From Pedobacter psychrodurus (lineage in GTDB: Bacteria > Bacteroidota > Bacteroidia > Sphingobacteriales > Sphingobacteriaceae), in the NCBI RefSeq assembly GCF_004331735.1, contig NZ_SJSO01000021.1:41098-105097 (forward strand): a stretch of 64,000 nt of DNA. The letters are read 5' to 3'. Positions within the stretch are counted from its first letter, which is position 1. Each line of letters begins with the position of its first letter. Below the pieces are notes generated by a model. That model was given only the letters and a program-made list of their open reading frames with translations, was not told the origin of the DNA and ran no database searches. Shown one piece after another: positions 1 through 8,197 of this stretch. The position numbers were made by a program, and so were the translations under genes.

Positions 1-981
1 GCGGGTATCCGTAAAAAGGATTTTGCCTCGAATGAAGCTTCATTAAAGTATTTTCTAATGGGGGCTTTCTCAACAGGCTTCCTATTATTTGGTATCACGT
101 TAATTTATGGCGCTACAGGGTCATTCGATTTAGATAGAATACAAGCTTATCTGGTGAATAGTCAAGTGATTTCTCCAATATTCTATCCAGGCGTTATCCT
201 GATGATGATCGGTTTAAGTTTTAAGATTGGTGCTGCTCCTTTCCACTTCTGGACTCCAGATGTATATGAAGGCGCTCCTACTTTAATTACCACTTTTATG
301 AGTACTGTAGTTAAAACTGCAGGTTTTGCCGCTTTCTTAAGGTTATTTGCTGGTGCACTTGCTCCGCTTCACGATTTTTGGGTGGCACCACTTATGGTGA
401 TTGTTTGTTTAACCTTATTCATTGGAAACGTAACCGCGCTGTTCCAGAAGAACTTTAAACGTATGCTGGCTTACTCGAGTATTTCGCATGCGGGTTACCT
501 TTTGTTTTCGCTTATTGTATTAACCAAAAACTCTGAAAACAACGTATTGGTTTATGCAGCAGCTTATACATTTGCGTCAATTATCGCTTTCGCGGTATTA
601 ATATTAGTAAAACAAAAAACTGGTAGCGATAGCTTCGAAAGTTTTAATGGTTTGGCTAAACGTAATCCACTAGTAGCATTATGTTTAACTGTAGCTATGC
701 TTTCATTAGCTGGTATTCCGCTAACAGCTGGTTTTATTGGGAAATATTTAATGTTCCTAAATGTGATGACAGAATATAAGACCTTACTTGTTGCATTTGC
801 GATTTTAAATGCGCTGGTTGGCTTCTACTATTACTTTAGGGTAATTGTAGCCGTGTGGTTTAAAGACGGCGCAGAAACAGAGCTTTCGGCCCCAGTGCAG
901 TACAAAGTTGTATTATTGGTTTCTGTTGCAATTACATTAATTTTAGGTATTTATCCTGCAATTATTTTAAACCTGATATAG
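1..981 (+). CDS. nuoN: NADH-quinone oxidoreductase subunit N, 3' part (5' end outside window)
   Basis: This is a membrane antiporter-like subunit of respiratory complex I, involved in proton translocation coupled to NADH:quinone electron transfer. The reading frame is open from base 1, so the Met at base 58 is internal and the 5' end of the gene is missing. About 326 codons are visible. They encode multiple hydrophobic helices, the NuoN-typical HFWTPDVYEGAP segment, and the FKRMLAYSSISHAGY segment with the lysine and histidine that are conserved in Mrp-like antiporter subunits. The rest of the nuo operon is presumably upstream. The stop lies 47 bases before the DedA gene on the same strand. 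Confidence in the family is high. Confidence 0.95.
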   Translation, partial: AGIRKKDFASNEASLKYFLMGAFSTGFLLFGITLIYGATGSFDLDRIQAYLVNSQVISPIFYPGVILMMIGLSFKIGAAPFHFWTPDVYEGAPTLITTFMSTVVKTAGFAAFLRLFAGALAPLHDFWVAPLMVIVCLTLFIGNVTALFQKNFKRMLAYSSISHAGYLLFSLIVLTKNSENNVLVYAAAYTFASIIAFAVLILVKQKTGSDSFESFNGLAKRNPLVALCLTVAMLSLAGIPLTAGFIGKYLMFLNVMTEYKTLLVAFAILNALVGFYYYFRVIVAVWFKDGAETELSAPVQYKVVLLVSVAITLILGIYPAIILNLI

Positions 982-1028
982 GTATGCTGTTGTTTAATAA
1001 TTATTTGTAGTTTTACGAATAATTGAAT

Positions 1029-1688
1029 ATGCACGATTTTTGGAATAACCTGCATCAGCTACTTGATCCCGAGAAATTATTGAGGGAGGGTGGTTTCTAT
1101 CTAGTCGTATTCGTTATCTACGCAGAAACAGGACTGTTTTTTGGTTTTTTTCTCCCCGGTGATTATTTATTGTTTTTAGCGGGAATGTTTGTTGCAACAG
1201 GCAAGCTGGATGTTAACATTGCTGTACTCTTGGCAGGCTTATGTTTTGCAGCCATTTCAGGGAATTTTACCGGCTATTGGTTCGGGCGTAAAACTGGTCC
1301 TGTATTGTATACCAGAAAAGACAGTTTCTTTTTTAAAAAGAGATATTTAAAAGCTGCAGAAGATTATTATCACAAACAAGGTGCCTTTGCGTTAATAATG
1401 GGCAGGTTTGTACCAATTGTTAGAACTTTTGCACCGATTTTTGCGGGGGTTGTAAAACTAGACTTTAAAAAATTTGCTTTATATAATATCGTGGGTGGAG
1501 TACTTTGGATCTGTTCCTTAACTTTGCTTGGTTATTTTTTGGGCAAAAGATTTGAAAAAGAAATAAACGATTATTTATTATATATTATTATTGGCTTTAT
1601 CCTTATTACAACTATACCATTATTAATTACCTTTGTAAAAAGTAAAGTAGTGAGTAGTCCTGAAGAGGATAAAACAGATTTAAATTAA
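1029..1688 (+). CDS. DedA family membrane protein (VTT domain)
   Basis: DedA/VTT-fold proteins are inner-membrane proteins linked to undecaprenyl-phosphate or phospholipid recycling and envelope integrity; the substrate here is unknown. The protein has an early ETGLFFGFFLPGD segment, which is the re-entrant DedA signature, the GRFVPIVRTFAPIFAG motif with its conserved arginines, and about five hydrophobic stretches. A TTG at 1023 would add two residues, but the ATG at 1029 is preferred. The gene sits between nuoN and ppa, 2 bases before ppa, so it is probably co-transcribed with ppa and the CBS transporter gene. A C-terminal charged tail follows the last helix. Confidence 0.9.
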   Translation: MHDFWNNLHQLLDPEKLLREGGFYLVVFVIYAETGLFFGFFLPGDYLLFLAGMFVATGKLDVNIAVLLAGLCFAAISGNFTGYWFGRKTGPVLYTRKDSFFFKKRYLKAAEDYYHKQGAFALIMGRFVPIVRTFAPIFAGVVKLDFKKFALYNIVGGVLWICSLTLLGYFLGKRFEKEINDYLLYIIIGFILITTIPLLITFVKSKVVSSPEEDKTDLN

Positions 1689-1690
1689 AA

Positions 1691-2242
1691 ATGGCAAAAG
1701 ACGATCATCACGCATGGCATAGCGTATCTCCTGGTTCAAACCTTCCAGAGGTTGTAAACGCAATTATTGAAATTCCAAAAGGTTCAAAAGCAAAATACGA
1801 AATAGATAAAGAATCAGGTCTGATTAAGTTAGATAGGGTTCTTTTTTCATCAGTAATGTACCCGGCAAATTATGGCTTTATTCCGCAAACTTATTGTGAT
1901 GATAAAGATCCATTGGATATTTTAGTGCTTTGCTCAGTAGATGTTTATCCAATGACATTGATCGAGGCTAAAGTAGTAGGTGTAATGCACATGGTAGATA
2001 ACGGAGAGCAAGACGATAAAATTATTGCTGTAGCTGCTCACGATATGTCGGTAAATTATATCAATGATTTAGATGAGTTGCCTCCACACCAAATGAAAGA
2101 GATTGTTCGTTTCTTTCAGGATTATAAAGCATTAGAAGATAAAAATGTAACTATCGAACATTTACTTGGTGTTCGTTATGCGCATAAAGTAATTAAAGAA
2201 AGCATAGAACTTTATAACACCACATTTAGAGAATTAGCTTAA
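1691..2242 (+). CDS. ppa: Inorganic pyrophosphatase, family I
   Basis: This cytoplasmic enzyme hydrolyses pyrophosphate to phosphate and so drives biosynthetic reactions forward. At 183 residues it has the usual family I length. The Mg-binding signature is visible at about residues 70-76 (DDKDPLD), preceded by the MYPANYGFIPQT segment. A short acidic and His-rich N-terminus is of the type found in Bacteroidota members. The stop codon shares one base with the start of the next gene (TAATG), which suggests translational coupling with the CNNM/CBS transporter. No unusual residue changes were noticed in the active-site motif. Confidence 0.95.
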   Translation: MAKDDHHAWHSVSPGSNLPEVVNAIIEIPKGSKAKYEIDKESGLIKLDRVLFSSVMYPANYGFIPQTYCDDKDPLDILVLCSVDVYPMTLIEAKVVGVMHMVDNGEQDDKIIAVAAHDMSVNYINDLDELPPHQMKEIVRFFQDYKALEDKNVTIEHLLGVRYAHKVIKESIELYNTTFRELA

Positions 2243-3666
2243 TGGATTTACCCACGGTCTGTTTGTTTTTAAATTTAGAGCTAAATGCAATCCTGCCAAC
2301 AAACGTAGTTTTGGTTGCTGTACAAGAACCCGATACCGCTTCTGTAGGCTGGCGATTATTCTTTGCATTATTTTTGGTGTTACTTAACGGATTTTTTGTT
2401 GCAGCAGAGTTTGCAATTGTAAAAGTTCGGGCATCACAGATTGAAATTAAAGCAAAAACAGGCAGTCGTGTAGGCAAAATGGCTAAAGGGATTATTCATA
2501 ACCTTGATGGATATTTGGCCGCCACACAGCTAGGTATAACGCTTGCATCACTTGGCTTAGGTTGGGTAGGTGAAGGCGTTATGCATACTATTTTCAAAAA
2601 TCTTTTCGATAGTTTAGAGTGGGGTTTAAGCGATGCTTCTATCCATACCGCATCTACAATTGTCGCCTTTTCGCTCATTACAGTTATGCATATTGTATTT
2701 GGCGAATTAGCACCAAAATCTTTTGCCATCCAAAGACCTGTGGCTACAACCCTTTTCGTTTCTGTTCCACTGCAAATATTTTATGTGGTATTTAAGCCAT
2801 TCATTTGGACGTTAAATAGCTTGGCCGCTATTATTTTAAAGCCATTCGGAATCGACACTTCCAGCGGGCATGAATCGCTGCATAGTTCCGAAGAACTTCA
2901 GTATTTATTAGATCAGGGTAAAGAAAGTGGTGCATTAGATAATAACGAACATGAGCTGATTAAAAACGTATTCGATTTTAATGAGCGCGTGGTTAAGAAT
3001 ATCATGGTACCTAGAACCAAGATTTCGGGTATCGAATTAACTTCTCCAAAAGAAGAAGTGATTGATACGATTATTAAGGAAGGATATTCCCGCTTGCCGG
3101 TTTACGATGATATTATGGATAAAATTGTCGGAATTATCCATGCAAAAGATATTTTACCATTAGTTGCGGCAGGTAACCAACATTGGACCTTAAACGATAT
3201 CATTAGAAAACCCTATTTCGTTACAGAAACAAAAAAGATTAACGATCTGATGAGCGAACTGCAAAGTAACCGCATACAGATTGCTATTGTATTAGATGAG
3301 TTTGGCGGTACAGCGGGTATGGTTACCTTAGAAGATATAGTTGAAGAGCTTGTCGGAGAAATCCAGGATGAATACGATGAAGAAAAACCATTGGTAGAAA
3401 AAGTTTCCGATAATGAATTTATCGTCAATGCATTTGCTACTGTGTATGATGTAAATGAACATTTGCCTCACGATTTACCCGAGGATGAAGATTTCGATAC
3501 CATTGGTGGATTGGTTTCTCACGTTTTTGAACGTATCCCTGAGGTAGGCGAAAGCAATGAATCATATGGTTACTTGTTTACTATCCTTAAAAAGACAGAA
3601 CAGAATATCGAAACAATAAAGTTAGAATTGGTAATCAATAAAGCAGATATGGTTGATAATCATTAA
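2242..3666 (+). CDS. Hemolysin-family CNNM/CBS domain transporter (CorC/HlyC type)
   Basis: This is a membrane protein of the CNNM/CorB family, members of which are linked to Mg2+ or other divalent-cation transport. Order of domains: a hydrophobic DUF21/CNNM region at about residues 30-230 (with FFVAAEFAIVKVR and HIVFGELAPKSFA, both typical), a CBS pair at about 250-375 (MVPRTKI and DEFGGTAGMVTLEDIVEE), and a CorC_HlyC C-terminal domain at about 390-465 (FDTIGGLV). It overlaps ppa by one base and ends 8 bases before rsmE. GldE of gliding bacteria has a related architecture, but nothing here shows it to be GldE. The old label 'hemolysin' is historical and not functional evidence. Confidence 0.9.
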   Translation: MDLPTVCLFLNLELNAILPTNVVLVAVQEPDTASVGWRLFFALFLVLLNGFFVAAEFAIVKVRASQIEIKAKTGSRVGKMAKGIIHNLDGYLAATQLGITLASLGLGWVGEGVMHTIFKNLFDSLEWGLSDASIHTASTIVAFSLITVMHIVFGELAPKSFAIQRPVATTLFVSVPLQIFYVVFKPFIWTLNSLAAIILKPFGIDTSSGHESLHSSEELQYLLDQGKESGALDNNEHELIKNVFDFNERVVKNIMVPRTKISGIELTSPKEEVIDTIIKEGYSRLPVYDDIMDKIVGIIHAKDILPLVAAGNQHWTLNDIIRKPYFVTETKKINDLMSELQSNRIQIAIVLDEFGGTAGMVTLEDIVEELVGEIQDEYDEEKPLVEKVSDNEFIVNAFATVYDVNEHLPHDLPEDEDFDTIGGLVSHVFERIPEVGESNESYGYLFTILKKTEQNIETIKLELVINKADMVDNH

Positions 3667-3674
3667 TTTCAACT

Positions 3675-4379
3675 ATGCATATTTTTTATACACCGGATAT
3701 AACCCAAAATACCTACATACTTAACGAAGAAGAGAGCAAACACTGCGTTAGGGTACTTCGCCTTACTATTGGCTCGATTGTTAACTTAGTTGATGGGAAA
3801 GGTGGTTTTTACACTGCTGAAATCACTGCTGACAATCCAAAAAAAGTTTCCCTAGCCATATTAAAGGTAGAAACCGAGTTTCATAAAAGAAATCATTACC
3901 TGCATATTGCTGTTGCGCCAACTAAAAATATCGACCGTATCGAATGGTTTTTAGAGAAAGCCACAGAGCTTGGTATTGATGAGATTACCCCGATTATCAC
4001 CGATCGATCAGAGCGTAGGGTAGTTAAAGAAGACCGACTGAATAAAGTAATCACTTCTGCCGTAAAACAATCCATTAAAGCTTATCATCCCAAATTAAAC
4101 GATGCCGTTTCTTTTGATGCTTTTTTAAAAGAACCATTTGATGGTGATAAATTAATAGCACATTGTATTGATAACGGAGAGAAACAATATATATCCAAAC
4201 TAGTAGCTCCACATCAAAAATATTTAATTCTTATTGGTCCTGAAGGAGATTTCACACCAGATGAAGTTAATTTAGCTTTGAGCAAAGGCTTTAAAGCATT
4301 AACTTTAGGTGATAATAGATTGCGCACAGAAACGGCTGCTTTATCTGTTTGTTTTGAAATCAATTACCTTAACCGATAG
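3675..4379 (+). CDS. rsmE: 16S rRNA (uracil(1498)-N(3))-methyltransferase
   Basis: This SPOUT-class methyltransferase modifies U1498 of 16S rRNA using S-adenosylmethionine. It is 234 residues, the normal family length. The N-terminal PUA-like part has the HCVRVLRLTIG segment. The C-terminal knot region carries LIGPEGDFTPDEV and LGDNRLRTETAAL, which are the cofactor-binding signatures of the family. It follows the CBS transporter by 8 bases and precedes the DUF4159 gene by 5 bases, so it probably belongs to the same transcript. Confidence 0.95.
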   Translation: MHIFYTPDITQNTYILNEEESKHCVRVLRLTIGSIVNLVDGKGGFYTAEITADNPKKVSLAILKVETEFHKRNHYLHIAVAPTKNIDRIEWFLEKATELGIDEITPIITDRSERRVVKEDRLNKVITSAVKQSIKAYHPKLNDAVSFDAFLKEPFDGDKLIAHCIDNGEKQYISKLVAPHQKYLILIGPEGDFTPDEVNLALSKGFKALTLGDNRLRTETAALSVCFEINYLNR

Positions 4380-4384
4380 TCAAT

Positions 4385-5089
4385 TTGAAATTTTCAGTTT
4401 TCAGTTTTCAGGTTCCGAAATTTCCGACTGTGGCTTTTAGCTTTGGTCTTTTAGCTTTAAGCTTTATGCTTTATGCTTTTAGCTCTTTTCCACCAACCTA
4501 CCGCATGGCCAAATTAAAGTATAATGGCGGTGGCGATTGGTATGCAGATAGAACAGCTTTACCTAATTTAATTGCATACTGCAATGCCAATTTGAAAACT
4601 AATTTTTACGCTGAAGAAAGCATTGTTGAAGTAGGCTCAAAAGAAATTTTTAATTACCCATTTGTTTATATGACGGGCCACGGAAACGTTGTTTTTAACG
4701 ATCAGGAAATTAAAAATTTAAGGCAATACCTTACAGGTGGAGGATTTCTCCATATAGACGATAATTATGGCTTGGATAAATTTATCAGGCCACAGATGAA
4801 AAAAGTATTTCCAGAACTTAGTTTTGTTGAATTGCCTGCTAACCATGCGCTTTATAACCAGAAATTTAAGTTTCCAGGAGGTTTGCCGAAAATCCATGAG
4901 CATGATAATAAAAGACCTCAGGGATTTGCACTGATATATAAAGGAAGAGTAGTTTGTTATTATACTTTTGAATGCGATTTAGGGAATGGCTGGGAAGATT
5001 TTGGTACTTATCCTGAAGATACCCAAGAAACAAGGACAAAGGCGCTTAAAATGGGCGCAAATTTAGTTCAATATGCTTTAACTCAATAA
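4385..5089 (+). CDS. DUF4159 domain-containing exported protein
   Basis: The function is unknown. The DUF4159 fold resembles glutamine-amidotransferase-like or ThuA-like domains. The conserved part begins at SFPPTYRMAKLKYNGGGDW (about residue 34 on) and runs to the end, including TGHGNVVF and GGFLHIDDNYG. The start is ambiguous: a TTG at 4385, an ATG at 4466 and an ATG at 4504 are all in frame. The TTG or 4466 start would keep a hydrophobic leader that looks like a signal peptide. That leader is encoded by low-complexity repeat DNA (TTTTCAG and AGCTTTA words, 4388-4495). Located in the same-strand run after rsmE and 3 bases before the biotinyl-carrier gene. Confidence 0.8.
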   Translation: MKFSVFSFQVPKFPTVAFSFGLLALSFMLYAFSSFPPTYRMAKLKYNGGGDWYADRTALPNLIAYCNANLKTNFYAEESIVEVGSKEIFNYPFVYMTGHGNVVFNDQEIKNLRQYLTGGGFLHIDDNYGLDKFIRPQMKKVFPELSFVELPANHALYNQKFKFPGGLPKIHEHDNKRPQGFALIYKGRVVCYYTFECDLGNGWEDFGTYPEDTQETRTKALKMGANLVQYALTQ

Positions 5090-5092
5090 TAA

Positions 5093-5593
5093 ATGTATAA
5101 AGTAAAAGTAAACGATCAGTTTTTATTCGAAATTGAGTATAATGAATCAACCCTGCTCGTAAATGGCGATCCAATTCAGCTAGATTTAAGTACGCTTAGT
5201 AACCGTGGTACTCATGTTTTATATCAAAATAAATCCTTTAATACAGAAATAGTTGAGCTGAATAAAACTGATAAAACCTGTAAAGTAAAGGTAAATGGTA
5301 ATATTTATCAGATTAGCATCGAAGATCAGTTTGATGCCTTATTAAAGCAGCTCGGACTGGATAATCTAACTGCTAATAAAGTTTCTGAAATCAAGGCTCC
5401 TATGCCTGGCTTAGTATTAAAGGTGCTGGTTGAAGAAAATGCCCAAGTAAAAAAGGGAGATAATCTCCTTATCCTAGAAGCAATGAAAATGGAAAATATC
5501 TTGAAATCATCCACAGATGGTGTGGTAAAGAAAGTGTTGATTAATCAAGGCGATAAGGTAGAGAAGAACCAGATTTTGGTTCAATTTAAATAG
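5093..5593 (+). CDS. Biotin/lipoyl attachment (BCCP-type) carrier protein
   Basis: This is a biotinyl carrier protein of the kind that serves acetyl-, propionyl- or oxaloacetate-type carboxylase complexes. It has 166 residues. The C-terminal biotinyl domain starts near residue 98 (IKAPMPGLV), with the biotin-accepting lysine at about residue 132 in EAMKMEN and a second half ending in GDKVEKNQILVQF. The N-terminal ~90 residues form a beta-rich region of the kind found in acyl-CoA carboxylase carrier subunits. No carboxylase subunit gene lies beside it in this window, so its partner must be elsewhere. It ends the same-strand run that began with nuoN. Confidence 0.88.
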   Translation: MYKVKVNDQFLFEIEYNESTLLVNGDPIQLDLSTLSNRGTHVLYQNKSFNTEIVELNKTDKTCKVKVNGNIYQISIEDQFDALLKQLGLDNLTANKVSEIKAPMPGLVLKVLVEENAQVKKGDNLLILEAMKMENILKSSTDGVVKKVLINQGDKVEKNQILVQFK

Positions 5594-5820
5594 ATAGCTT
5601 TTTACCATTAAGGTATTAAGAACATTAAGATTGATTTCCAATAGTTAATGAGATTGTTTTCTTAATGGTGAGCTAATTTACATGTATTGTTTTTCTTTGA
5701 CCGCCTAAGAACATCTAAGTTTACGCAGTGCTTTACGATTTTACCTTAATTCCCTTAACTTCTTAATGGTGAAGTATCCACTAAGAAAGCCATTAAATAA
5801 AAAATTAATAAAACTATAAT
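5594..5820. repeat. Intergenic word repeats (ACCATTAAG / CTTAATGGT)
   Basis: The gap after the carrier gene contains ACCATTAAG at 5604-5612 and its reverse complement CTTAATGGT at 5661-5669 and again at 5762-5770, with several partial TTAAG words between them. No coding potential was seen. It looks like one of the short degenerate repeat tracts found elsewhere in this window. Confidence 0.5.
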
Positions 5821-5826
5821 GCATAA

Positions 5827-5855
5827 AAAAGTCCCGACACTAAGTCGGGACTTTT
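5827..5855 (-). terminator. Bidirectional intrinsic terminator after gldJ
   Basis: A perfect 12-base inverted repeat (AAAAGTCCCGAC, 5-base loop, GTCGGGACTTTT) lies 5 bases beyond the gldJ stop. It has a T run on the minus strand (complement of the A run at 5825-5830) and also a T-rich tail on the plus strand. Confidence 0.85.
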
Positions 5856-5860
5856 CTTTA

Positions 5861-7546
5861 TTATTTACCTCTGCCTACCCTATAAGGTTTTTGAGGAGGA
5901 TTTTTAAAGTTTCTTTTGCCTGCAGTACTAATCTCTGGCGCGCCAAGCATAGTCATGGCACAGCGGAAACCAACTTCTGCAGAAGATTCATCTTGTTGCA
6001 TAAAGCGGCGTGTTGCTGGGTTTAACCAGTAAGCCATATCGTTCCAAGAACCACCTTTATAAACTCTGGATTTATCATTTACAAGCGTTACACCTTCTTC
6101 ATTAAGCAAAGTGTTTTGTCTATCACGATAGCCTCTTTGATCGGCTTGATAGCTGGTTGATGCTACTGGAGATTGCGGATCAGTCGATTTTGAAATCGAA
6201 TCAGAACGTTTCGCCTGTGCCTGTTTTTGTGCCCAGGTTTGTTTTCTTCCAGCGTAAGCATTTTCCTTAATCGGATTACCATATTTATCTAATGCAATTT
6301 TTCCGCTTTGAGAATCCTCTAGCTTTTTATTGGTGAAATAGTTACCACGATAAGGGTTAAATGCATCTGCATCAGTAAATGTAGCCGTTCTGTAAACATC
6401 GTTAACCCACTCATTAACATTACCGGCCATGTTATATAAACCAAAATCGTTTGGTGTGTACTGAATCACGGGAACAGTTAAATCTCCCTTATCATTTAAT
6501 GAACCACCAACACCCATATAATCTCCAGGTGCTCTTTTAAAGTTGGCCTGAATCATACCTCTGGTTTTCTTTTTGGCTGAACTCACGCCTAAACCATTCC
6601 AAGGATAGATTTTATTCTGGTTAATGTTTTCATATTCCGTATTGCCAATTAAACCTAAAGCTGCGTATTCCCATTCGGCTTCTGTTGGTAAACGGTAAGG
6701 TTGCATAATTACACCATCTTCTAATGTAGCAGTTCTTCTAGGTTGATTGTTTTTGCCTCCAGTTGTTGCGGCTGCTGTTCCTCCTGCAGTTGATGTTGCT
6801 GCACCAGATTTGGTATTATAATCAATAGGTGCATTTTTACCTTTATCATCATACTGATTGTTTAAATATGCATCAGTATTAAACGGTTTGTCTGGTTTTG
6901 GAGTCGCCGCCGCTGTAGTAGCAGTGTTTCCTTTCCCATTTCCAGCGAGCGTTTTATAATCAGTTAAGATTCCTTTTTCGCGTAAAATAAATTCGTTTGC
7001 CCTGGATGTTCTCCATTCGCAATAGCGAGAAGCTTGCTCCCATGAAACACCTACTACAGGGTAATCACGATAAGCCGGGTGTCTTAAATAGTTATCTACA
7101 TAGGGTTCGTTATATGATAACGCCTGGCGCCAAACCAATGTATCAGGCAGTTCATTGTAATAAAATTCGCGGTCTTCAGGGAAGTTATATCTGATCCAGT
7201 GTAAATATTCTAACCAGTCGGTATTCGATACTTCTGTTTCATCCATATAAAATGATGGAACGGTAACCTGTCTTTTATAGTTATAGATACTTGGCTCAAC
7301 ACCCGGTACATCAATGGCGCTACCACCAACAACTAAAACTCCACCTTCAATTGGAATTAAGCCGGGCCCCGGAGCTCTCTTGTATTGAGTAGCTACAGCA
7401 AAAGCACCAGATTGGTTGTTTTTGCTTTTCCTATCGGCATAAGGAATACCTGTTTTGCTAGAACTGTTCCCTCCTTTTGAGCTACAACTCGCAAGTAGGG
7501 CGGCTAATGACAAACAAGTAAATGAATATAGTAATAGTTTTTTCAT
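5861..7546 (-). CDS. gldJ: Gliding motility / type IX secretion lipoprotein GldJ (SUMF1 fold)
   Basis: GldJ is an outer-membrane-associated lipoprotein that stabilises GldK and is needed for gliding and type IX secretion in Flavobacterium. This protein has 561 residues, about the size of the known GldJ. It carries a lipoprotein signal with lipobox Cys at residue 21 (LLASC), then a formylglycine-generating-enzyme (SUMF1) fold: GPGLIPIEGG, SFYMDETEVSNTDW, YPVVGVSWEQASRYC, a PTEAEWEYAA segment, GNVNEWVNDVYR and a closing KGGSWND...RRFMQ...GFRCAM. Low-complexity Thr/Ala/Asn inserts occur at about 205-275. It is divergent from porV, the known partner locus in flavobacteria. GldK is the main alternative; the length, the YHWIR-type segment and the porV neighbour favour GldJ. 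Confidence 0.82.
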   Translation of the reverse strand: MKKLLLYSFTCLSLAALLASCSSKGGNSSSKTGIPYADRKSKNNQSGAFAVATQYKRAPGPGLIPIEGGVLVVGGSAIDVPGVEPSIYNYKRQVTVPSFYMDETEVSNTDWLEYLHWIRYNFPEDREFYYNELPDTLVWRQALSYNEPYVDNYLRHPAYRDYPVVGVSWEQASRYCEWRTSRANEFILREKGILTDYKTLAGNGKGNTATTAAATPKPDKPFNTDAYLNNQYDDKGKNAPIDYNTKSGAATSTAGGTAAATTGGKNNQPRRTATLEDGVIMQPYRLPTEAEWEYAALGLIGNTEYENINQNKIYPWNGLGVSSAKKKTRGMIQANFKRAPGDYMGVGGSLNDKGDLTVPVIQYTPNDFGLYNMAGNVNEWVNDVYRTATFTDADAFNPYRGNYFTNKKLEDSQSGKIALDKYGNPIKENAYAGRKQTWAQKQAQAKRSDSISKSTDPQSPVASTSYQADQRGYRDRQNTLLNEEGVTLVNDKSRVYKGGSWNDMAYWLNPATRRFMQQDESSAEVGFRCAMTMLGAPEISTAGKRNFKNPPQKPYRVGRGK

Positions 7547-8197
7547 ATAGTTCGTTGGGAATATCGTCCCTATAGGGATTCAATCGATAAAATTAAACAA
7601 TTTTAAATGAATATATAAATAATGTGATAATAAAATATTGATATAATTTTTAAGGCATAACGTATTATTTTATATCGTATTGTGTCTATTTACTTTTTAA
7701 GTTAAATTTAGGCTAAATAATTGTAAATAAGCAAGATAAAAAGATGAATTCGTGGCCGGGGAGCAGTGTCAAGAAGCCATTAACCCAATAGGTGGAGTTA
7801 CTTTTATTACGGCTTAGGTCCTATAAATTCTTATTTTTTTTTTTCTCTTTGAGGCAATGACTTAACCAATGCAGATAAAAAAGAGTACTGTTACAATTTA
7901 TAGCGTTGAAAATAAATTAACCATATTTGATTTAAAGATTATGAAGATTAAATTGGCAAATAGAACTGATAATTTTTTTATATAAAAAATAAAATAGCCC
8001 AATTTCGATGCTAAATGACTATTAGTTATGGATTTACATTTTATGTAGTCACACTGGTAAGTAAAAATCGTAGGTTTAATTAGTAAATAATCATAGAATT
8101 CGTAATTTGGTGAAATATAAGTTTTGGTTTTACGTTACTGAATATATTCTCCAGTTATTGCTAAATACCAAAATCTAAAATTACGTACCTTTAAAGG
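7547..8197. other. 650-base gldJ-porV divergent intergenic region
   Basis: An AT-rich gap without a credible reading frame on either strand. It must carry the divergent promoters of gldJ and porV. A GC-richer island at about 7745-7830, followed by an 11-12 base T run, is described separately as a candidate small RNA. No porU gene or recognisable remnant was seen here. Confidence 0.7.
7741..7848 (+). ncRNA. Candidate structured small RNA with poly-T end
   Basis: Inside an AT-rich gap, 7745-7830 is distinctly GC-richer and can fold. An outer stem pairs 7746-7755 (GAATTCGTGG) with 7821-7830 (CTATAAATTC), with one mismatch and two G-U pairs. An inner stem pairs AAGCC (near 7774) with GGCTT (near 7811), and a TAAC/GTTA plus CC/GG hairpin sits inside. 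An uninterrupted T run follows directly (about 7834-7844), as in an intrinsic terminator. The size (~100 nt) and the interrupted-rod shape are compatible with a 6S-like RNA, but no family was identified. This is inference from folding by eye. Confidence 0.35.
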
